From contig QCXZ01000003.1 in the NCBI GenBank assembly GCA_025024175.1, positions 61,832,023 to 61,896,022 of the forward strand: a DNA stretch of 64,000 nucleotides, given 5' to 3'. Under the pieces are notes generated by a model. The model saw only the letters and a program-made list of their open reading frames with translations, did not search any database and was not told the origin of the DNA. The translations under genes were made by a program, and so were the position numbers. Below are positions 57,770 through 64,000 of the stretch, one piece after another. This DNA is from Rhyzopertha dominica. Taxonomy: Eukaryota > Arthropoda > Insecta > Coleoptera > Bostrichidae. Every line of letters starts with the position of its first letter. The first letter of the stretch is position 1.

Positions 57770-59033
57770 TTATCTGTAAAATCTTGTTTTTTTTTAAATC
57801 GATATGATTCAGTCGGGCCGTAATCAAGTGTGGGGAAATACCAAGTGAGGGTTTTGCAAATAAACATGTTTGTTGGTTTTACCTAGAAACATATACATTT
57901 TTTCATACACTTAAGTTGCCATTTAATCATCAGGTGACGGTTAGTAAAGATGATTTTGATCTAGTTTCTTATCATAAAAAACCTATACTTAGCTTTACTT
58001 ATTTTTTGTACTAGAAGTTGATCCAAACCAAAGTTTAGTGCTTGAAATTTACGCTTTCTTATTTCATTTTTGCTGAAATTTATCCGATAAGTGTACGAAT
58101 ATGCAAAAAATAGATAATACACGTCAAAGCCTATTTTATCAGTTAATCTAGTTTGTTACTCTCGGAGCCCGGTCACGGTATGATTAATCTAGAAGTAGAG
58201 TTTGTTTACAAACGGTTTCGAATTTTAGTGGAAACACTTCATGTTGGTCTATTTGAGATCGTTATCGGCAGACACAGATAAGCAGTGCGAAAACAGCTTC
58301 ATCATAAACTTTAACATCTTACATTTGCGTATAACGTCAAGTTCAAGGGTTTCAACGAATTCAGTTCTGTTCGTTTAATAGGTAAATATAATTTTTCTAC
58401 AGCATTCTGCTTGCGTAAAATTGTTAGAAAAAATACTTTGTGATACAAGGAGCACTGTGGTTTGTAGCACAAATTCTGACACTTTGTCGAGAGGTTTTGC
58501 TGAATAAATAACTTTAGAAACTGCAACAATAAGTTAGAAAGTTCGACGGGTTCAAGCGAAAAGTCAAGGCGAAAAGTGGTAAATGACGATGTAACTTTTA
58601 CCTGCATAATTTTGTAAAATAGACGAACGTTGAAAACAGGCTTGTTAGTTCTCTGTATTTGTGGCATAAGATTCAACAGAGAGTTTCAGTGCTTTGAAAC
58701 GGTTGTTCTTTTATTCGTAGATAAAAAAATTGTTTGTACGCACAATTGGTAAAAATTTCAGAAAGTAGTAATGCTTATTTTTCTACATAAAATACAACTA
58801 TACGCAAACAAAAGAAATTTAAACTCCTGGATGGAAGCTTGCAAAATTAGTTTTTTTCCAATTCAATATTCACTGGTCAATTTTGAGCTTATAGTTTCGG
58901 TTAAAATTCATTAAAATTGGCAGCTTTAGCTTCAATTTTAAGGAAGAATGAATGTAGGTATTACATGCCTTGAAAGTAATACCAGTTTTTTTGTGAAAGT
59001 TGGTCGAACATTACAAATCCTTAAATTCAGTGC
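57770..59033. other. Intergenic, nothing recognised
   Basis: A 121-codon minus-strand frame at 58676-58311 has no domain that I know. No repeat boundary before the hAT element. Confidence 0.4.
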
Positions 59034-59041
59034 TATAAAAC

Positions 59042-60198
59042 CAGGGTTGGCATGATTAAAACAAAATGTTTAAAACAGAATGTTTTAAACTTGTTTAAAA
59101 CAACGCTTCTGTTTAAAACTTTGCTTTAAACAAATGTTTAAATCATTTGTTTTAAACAGTGTTCTTTTTACTAACGTTTTAAACAGTGTTTTTTAACTAC
59201 TATTGTATATGATTCATTAATTATTACTATTAGGCTCGTTTACCCTCCACAAATAGATAAACAGGATTATTAGTAATTACATATCTACATAATGTCACCT
59301 TACATTCACATAAAAATGAATTGAATTCAAAACCAGGCCCAATTTTTAACCGATACAACAGTTACAGAAATTAATAATAAACTTAACATTTTTTCTGTAG
59401 CTATAAATCACAAACATTTCAAAACAACAAATAAAAATCTCAACCTTATCACAACATAAAAAAATTGTATTTCTGGTCTAATACAACAAAACAATAAGTA
59501 ATACGTTCATTCAACACTTACTAGATAATTATATATTTAGCATAATAGAACAAATAGTTATCAGAACTTGGGAATATAAAAAACAATAAACAAGAAATAA
59601 AACATTTTTACTACTGCAAACATATCTTCTTTTGCACTTCTTGCATCGAGCTTGCATTGAACTATTTTGCACCTTAATTTTATCGAAGTAATTCCACCCT
59701 GCATTATTTCTCCTACTGGTCATTGTAATTGTTGAACCTTAAACTTTAAACATACAAGGTCGGTTCCTATTCTCTTTGATTAAGTTGATATTAGCTAAAA
59801 TCCATCCAGTAACCAGTATGTGATTGGTCTGGATTTTAAGAACAGAGTTGATTTTCGCTTAAAATAGAAAAGAAAAACAGGGTCATAATAATTAAAATTG
59901 TCGCGTAAACGCCATATACATCGAATACAAATGACAAATGACAACATGCAATCGTAGTCACCTAGGGATTTTTAGACAAGTGCTACGCTTTGCGTCATCT
60001 ACTCGTATATTTATTTTCACTAATACACATAGTAATTTGCATGAGAGTGCATGTTTAAAACAGTGTTTAAAACGTTTTAAACATGTTTTTAACTAATTAA
60101 GAGAAAAACATATTTAAAACAATTTAAACATGATTAAATTAAAAAAAAAACTGTTTGTTTTGTTTAATTTTTAAAAAACATGTATTTTGCCAACCCTG
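59042..60198. mobile_element. hAT element with BED-finger remnant, TTTAAA-rich ends
   Basis: The element starts CAGGGTTGGCATG and ends TTGCCAACCCTG, with a perfect 8-bp target duplication TATAAAAC at 59034-59041 and 60199-60206. About 130 bp at each end is packed with GTTTAAAAC- or TTTAAACA-like repeats, at least six per side, which look like subterminal binding sites. It is 1157 bp long and lacks a full transposase, but a BED-type finger remnant is on the minus strand inside. Confidence 0.93.
59529..59723 (-). pseudogene. BED zinc-finger remnant of a hAT transposase
   Basis: The frame reads MTSRRNNAGWNYFDKIKVQN and then ARCKKCKRRY. The Trp/Phe pair followed by CxxC is the first half of a BED zinc finger, the usual N-terminal domain of hAT transposases. 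The distal His/Cys ligands are not seen; after the CxxC the frame turns hydrophobic. The rest of the transposase (RNase-H-like core, dimerisation domain) is missing, so the element depends on another source of transposase. Confidence 0.6.
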
Positions 60199-60659
60199 TA
60201 TAAAACTTCGGTGTAGGTCTGAGTTAGAAACTGCCATTTGGGAAAATGAAAGACCCTACTGATATCTACTTTTGGTGAAAAGGATATGAAATATATAATT
60301 TATTGGTTTAGATAAGTCATGCATTGAGAAACAATTTTGTAATAATGCAGTTTTTGGTGTTTTTCTTTGGCAAAATGGTTTATTAATGCTTTTCAGCAGT
60401 TGAATTGTGGTTAAATATTATATCTACGTCATTTAGCACGTGTCTTTTTACTGCTGTAAAATTTTTTTAGCTCAAGTAGATATGAATTTCTGAAATGCTC
60501 ACAAAACAGTGGTAACGTCTACAAATTTGCTTTTTGCTAAGCGCTGTTAGAATCGTCATCTTCCTTGTCAAAAAAACATTATGTTGATGGTTTTATTAAA
60601 AGATTAGGTGACAAATATCACATATCTTAAGAATTTTATTTTCTACATAAAATTCTGAC

Positions 60660-61700
60660 TACTCCAAAGGTGTACCTTAAATAAACATTTTTAAGTTTTT
60701 GAATGTTATTCTTGTAAGTAAAATAAAAGAGCTTAACATTAGATTTTTACACAAGGACCATCTTATACGTGGCTCTAGATAATATTTGAATTTACAAAAC
60801 GATTTAAGTTTTACATATGCATTATGAATCAGTTTGGTGACATTGTTTTCAAAGTTCAGATAAGAGTCCATCCTAATGCTAAGGTTTTTGGCCGAATCAC
60901 ATAATGTTGTTGTTTTATATGTTAATTTCATTATTTGTACAATTATATAGCACCTTTTAACAAAAGCCCAAGGCCGCACATTTGCGAGTATTAAAAAAAG
61001 AACACTATGTCAGTTTAACTATCAGACGATGTTAGCCAATTCCCTATTTAACCCTTGTTTTTTTTTACTATTAATGGCACTGGGATAGCAGGATCGGTTA
61101 ATGTGTATGCCATCTGCATAGACTTGGTGTGATTTTTGATCATCTTCTTCCAAAATTTCCTGTAAATCTGACCTATTTATCGTGAAAAGGATTGGACTAA
61201 GGGTACTTCCTGGTAGATCACCCTTAGCAAGAACCTGTTTTGCAGCTANACGCAGTGNGTTCTTTCTTTGAAAAAATTGGATCGCGNTCATCTTTGGTGG
61301 TAACTCTTTTCCTTGAAGCACGGAATATCAAAGAGACATAAAATAGATCCAANATAAGAAAGCGTCTTTATCATTATTTGCACCCAGATTGTGAGTGTAG
61401 TCCTAGTCTATGCACATTGCATCTATAGAAAATAGTGCCCTATCAAGGTTATTGAGGTTTAGTGTATACAGTTTTTTTAGTAACTTATTTAAAAGCTCTT
61501 TAGTTAGCTCGCAGCTAACTGGTAGACGATTAGATAGATCAACGTCTATTGTATTTATGTTTTGTGTATGTTCTGTTAGACGAATGCTGTTGATAAGTTG
61601 GTTATGTGTTGTCTTCTGAAGTGGATCTATATTCAGGTACCTTCGAGATGATATCGACAGAGACTAGGTTCCATACTGCCACCGAATCTTCAGATGAAGT
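60660..61700 (-). pseudogene. LINE remnant, RT palm and thumb
   Basis: At 61321-61022 the minus strand reads KGDLPGSTLSPILFTINRSD and SHQVYADGIHI, an RT block 4 and a mutated YADD (YADG). At 60979-60677 it reads SAKNLSIRMDSYLNFENNVT and RWSLCKNLMLSSF, a LINE thumb region. Frames upstream to about 61700 give SNRLPVSCELTKELLNKLL-like text. Four ambiguous bases and several shifts are present. The element is old and inactive, and the clade is not determined. Confidence 0.65.
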
Positions 61701-62507
61701 ATTATTGAGTACGAAAAATTTGTGTGGACTGTTTACTTAAGATGTTACCCAGTGATGGGCGCGTAGAACACGCCATGTAAATTATCTACGCGTAAACTAT
61801 GTAATATTCTACCTTAAAAGTCTACTGTAGAAAGCAGCATTGTGTAGACAAACAGAACTCTAGAAATATATAGTTTTTTAGTGGTGTTCTGGTGTTCATC
61901 ATCAGTACCACTCAAAACGCCTCAAATGCCAATATTATTTTGTATTTTATTATTATTTTGTATTTATTCTTAATTAAACAAAATACTACTTTGTTGTAAT
62001 TAATTTGATTAGATAAATGTTTAAATAACAATAACTTGTTTAGGTATACGTCAATTATAGCCAGAAGACCTGAGTAAGCAGGCTAAGTGTGCTGTCCAAA
62101 AGCACTTTGGCGCATTTTGGATTTTATTATCTTTATTCTCTATAAACGGAAATACGCGGCACATTTTATATGCTATCCTTATTCTTTCACCAGACGTTTT
62201 TAATTGTTTTTATTGTCGTATATATGTATAGTCAACTAGGTACATTGATCTAAAAGTAACAGGTGATAATTGATTACAGTGGATACCTTTCTTTGGAGAA
62301 AACTTGTACTAATTTGATAACATGTGAAAATAGGCTTCTTAAGAATGTATTTAATATAGTCGTGGAAGGAAAACATAATGCTTTGTCTTTTATGTTCTAA
62401 AGAAAACTACGAGGCATGCTTTTTAAGTAAGTACCGTTTTGTAATTTAAAAAACACGTGCAAAGATATCGCAATAATTTTATCTTACATGAAAGCCTGTA
62501 CCTTAAT

Positions 62508-63614
62508 CTATTTTTCTACATAATTCCCGTGAATATTGAGGCACTTGTCATAACGTGGCACCAGTATTTGAATACCCTCCTCATAAAATTCTGCCGCCTG
62601 ACTTGTTAACCACTGTATCACAAATGTTTCGACTTCGTTATCGTCTTGAAGACGCTGACCACCCAGGTGTTTCTTCAAGTGCAGGAACAAATGGTAGTCG
62701 CTGGGCGCCAGATCAGGGCTGTATGGAGGATGATCTAGAGTTTCCCATTTAAAAGATTTGATGAGATCTTTGGTCCGATTAGCCACATGTGGACGGGCAT
62801 TGTCATACAGCAAAACGATACCCTTACTCAACTTGCCACGTCTTTTGTTCTGGATTGCACGACGCAGATTGTTCAATGTCTTACAATAAGACGCTGCATT
62901 GATTGTCTCATTACGAGGCAGAAACTCCACTAGCAATACTCCCAAAAAACTGTGCACATGATTTTCCGGGCAGAAGTCCCAAAAAACTGTGCACATGATT
63001 TTCCGGGCAGAAGTTGTTTGCTTAAACTTCACTTCTTTGGGTGATGATGAATGTCGCCATTCCATGGATTGTTGTTTCGATTCTGGTGAGACGTAGGCCA
63101 CCCATGTTTCGTCACCAGTAACAATTTGGTCTAAAAAATCTTCACCTTTATTGTGGTACCGCTCAAGGAAAGTCAATGCACTGCCTAAACGTTGGGTTTT
63201 GTGCAAATCCGTCAACATTTTCGGAACCCAACGTGAACACAATTTCCGGTAATTCAAGTTCTCGGTTGCAATGCGATACAAAACACTACGAGAATATTGA
63301 GGAAAGCAGTCGCACAATGATGAAATTGTAAAGCGTCTGTTTTCTCTCACCTTTTCGTTCACTTTCTGCACCAAATCTTCATTAACGACCGAACGACGTC
63401 CACTCCGTTCTTCATCATGCACATTTATGCGGCCATCTTTAAATGCTCTCACCCATTTCCTTACCATTCCATCACTCATAATGTTTTGTCCGTAAACTTC
63501 ACAGATCTCACGATGAATATCGATCGGTTTTACGCCTTTAGCACTAAGAAATCGTATAACAGCCCGTACTTCACAATCGGCGGGACTCACGATTGTCGGA
63601 GGCATCTTAAACAC
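62508..63614 (-). CDS. mariner transposase (DD34D), open but carrying a 37-bp duplication
   Basis: An uninterrupted 368-codon frame; the likely start is the ATG of MPPTIVSPADC near 63605, since the first codon of the frame is GTG in place of the ATG of copy 1. DNA-binding half: FLSAKGVKPIDIHREICEVY. Catalytic residues: TGDETWV, LLYDNARPH and APSDYHLF, with 34 residues between the last two. The end is the usual YDKCLNIHGNYVEK. A 37-bp tandem duplication at 62941-63014 makes a 12-residue aberrant insert (FCPENHVHSFLG) after CTVFWD in place of RKG, inside the catalytic domain. The frame is kept by a compensating loss. Activity is doubtful because of this insert. Confidence 0.9.
   Translation of the reverse strand: MFKMPPTIVSPADCEVRAVIRFLSAKGVKPIDIHREICEVYGQNIMSDGMVRKWVRAFKDGRINVHDEERSGRRSVVNEDLVQKVNEKVRENRRFTISSLCDCFPQYSRSVLYRIATENLNYRKLCSRWVPKMLTDLHKTQRLGSALTFLERYHNKGEDFLDQIVTGDETWVAYVSPESKQQSMEWRHSSSPKEVKFKQTTSARKIMCTVFWDFCPENHVHSFLGVLLVEFLPRNETINAASYCKTLNNLRRAIQNKRRGKLSKGIVLLYDNARPHVANRTKDLIKSFKWETLDHPPYSPDLAPSDYHLFLHLKKHLGGQRLQDDNEVETFVIQWLTSQAAEFYEEGIQILVPRYDKCLNIHGNYVEK
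62941..63014. repeat. 37-bp tandem duplication inside mariner copy 2
   Basis: The 37-bp unit starting CCCAAAAAACTGTGCACATG at 62941 is repeated at 62978. Copy 1 has this sequence once. Confidence 0.95.
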
Positions 63615-64000
63615 TCAGTAAACAACGTATACAATGAAGAATCAAACTGTAATGGCGTCAGTGCGTAGACAAGAGATGTAGGTAACCAGCGCGCATGCGC
63701 GGAACGCCGACCGTAGCGCTGCGGCGGCGGAATTGCAAAACGGTACTTACTTAAAAAAACATGCCTCGTATTATAAAAAGGAAATCGACACATGAAGAAG
63801 CTAGCAAAACAGAGATATTAGAAACAAAATGGTTTCCATTCAGGTTTATCGCGTAACTACTTAATACACTTTAACCATAATATACTCGTCTTGAATTTTC
63901 TACTCAAAATCTACGCCAAAATGCTTTGTCTACATTTTCTACGCGTGTAACGTATAAAATTATAATTTACGCGTAAACGCCCATCACTGATTTGTTACCT

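Larger units (their letters stand above)
62410..63768 (-). mobile_element. mariner element, copy 2
   Basis: Ends CGAGGCATGCTTTTTAAGTA at 62410 and its inverse ending at 63768, with TA at 62408-62409 and 63769-63770. It is 1359 bp long and closely matches the copy at 6381-7606, but keeps the C-terminal coding segment that copy lost. It sits within hAT MITE copy 2, so it inserted after that MITE. Confidence 0.95.
61750..63989 (+). mobile_element. hAT MITE copy 2, split by a mariner
   Basis: Left part 61750-62409 and right part 63769-63989 match the 14267-15021 element, starting CAGTGATGGGCGCGTAGAAC and ending CGTAAACGCCCATCACTG. The left flank is ATGTTACC (61742-61749). The right flank reads ATTTGTTACC (63990-63999), the same 8-mer with two extra T. 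The interruption is the mariner copy 2. Confidence 0.88.

Noticed and set aside
63587..63793. Open frame at the right end of mariner copy 2
   Set aside because: Shadow of the terminal repeat and leader, antisense or out of frame to the transposase.

Overview
The window reads as arthropod, almost certainly insect, nuclear DNA. It is AT-rich, has spliced genes with short introns and no operons, and carries insect-type transposons (mariner, other Tc1/mariner-superfamily elements, hAT elements, non-LTR retrotransposons and Penelope-like elements, PLEs). One small intact secreted-protein gene resembles the insect MBF2 family. The species cannot be fixed from the sequence. Most of what can be recognised is mobile DNA at different stages of decay. 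Host coding content is minimal: a 166-codon secreted protein on the minus strand near 57.2-57.7 kb, and a short three-exon SAM-domain reading frame at 54.5-55.6 kb that may itself be transposon-derived.

Layout. 1-3.3 kb: degenerate RTE-like non-LTR element (-). 4.3-5.1 kb: small candidate terminal-inverted-repeat element. 6.38-7.61 kb: mariner copy 1. 10.2-12.9 kb: three-layer nest of a (+) LINE fragment, a (-) LINE, and a hAT-type element whose cargo is half of a Penelope-like element. 14.27-15.02 kb: hAT MITE. 15.2-16.5 kb: fragment of an uncharacterised arthropod family, a TA-flanked MITE and a 269-bp-period duplication. 16.8-17.8 kb: PLE remnant. 20.1-22.6 kb: two more fragments of the uncharacterised family. 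22.9-24.2 kb: nine copies of a ~147-bp satellite. 24.6-25.9 kb: LINE (+). 26.7-29.0 kb: decayed DD41D Tc1/mariner-superfamily element. 30.1-31.9 kb: PLE with RT and GIY-YIG parts. 33.05-35.25 kb: a DD41D element that looks complete. 36.2-37.0 and 41.1-42.0 kb: two internally deleted Tc1/mariner-type copies. 38.1-40.1 kb: LINE (-). 43.69-45.26 kb: giant fold-back element. 49.10-50.45 kb: second, inverted copy of the hAT/PLE chimera. 52.7-53.5 and 56.45-56.74 kb: PLE ends. 59.04-60.20 kb: hAT element with a BED-finger remnant. 60.7-61.7 kb: LINE remnant (-). 61.75-63.99 kb: the 14.3-kb hAT MITE again, split by mariner copy 2.

The most interesting signals are three. First, a hAT-type element with perfect 8-bp target duplications has carried a PLE RT/endonuclease segment to two sites. 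Second, Penelope termini at three loci share a hammerhead-ribozyme-like core (CTGAYGA, helix II, GAAA); the helix II sequences differ between loci but stay paired. Third, the DD41D element at 33-35 kb has 416-bp inverted repeats, a TA duplication and a transposase that becomes one 357-residue frame if a 54-bp intron is removed. All family assignments come from reading motifs, not from database searches.
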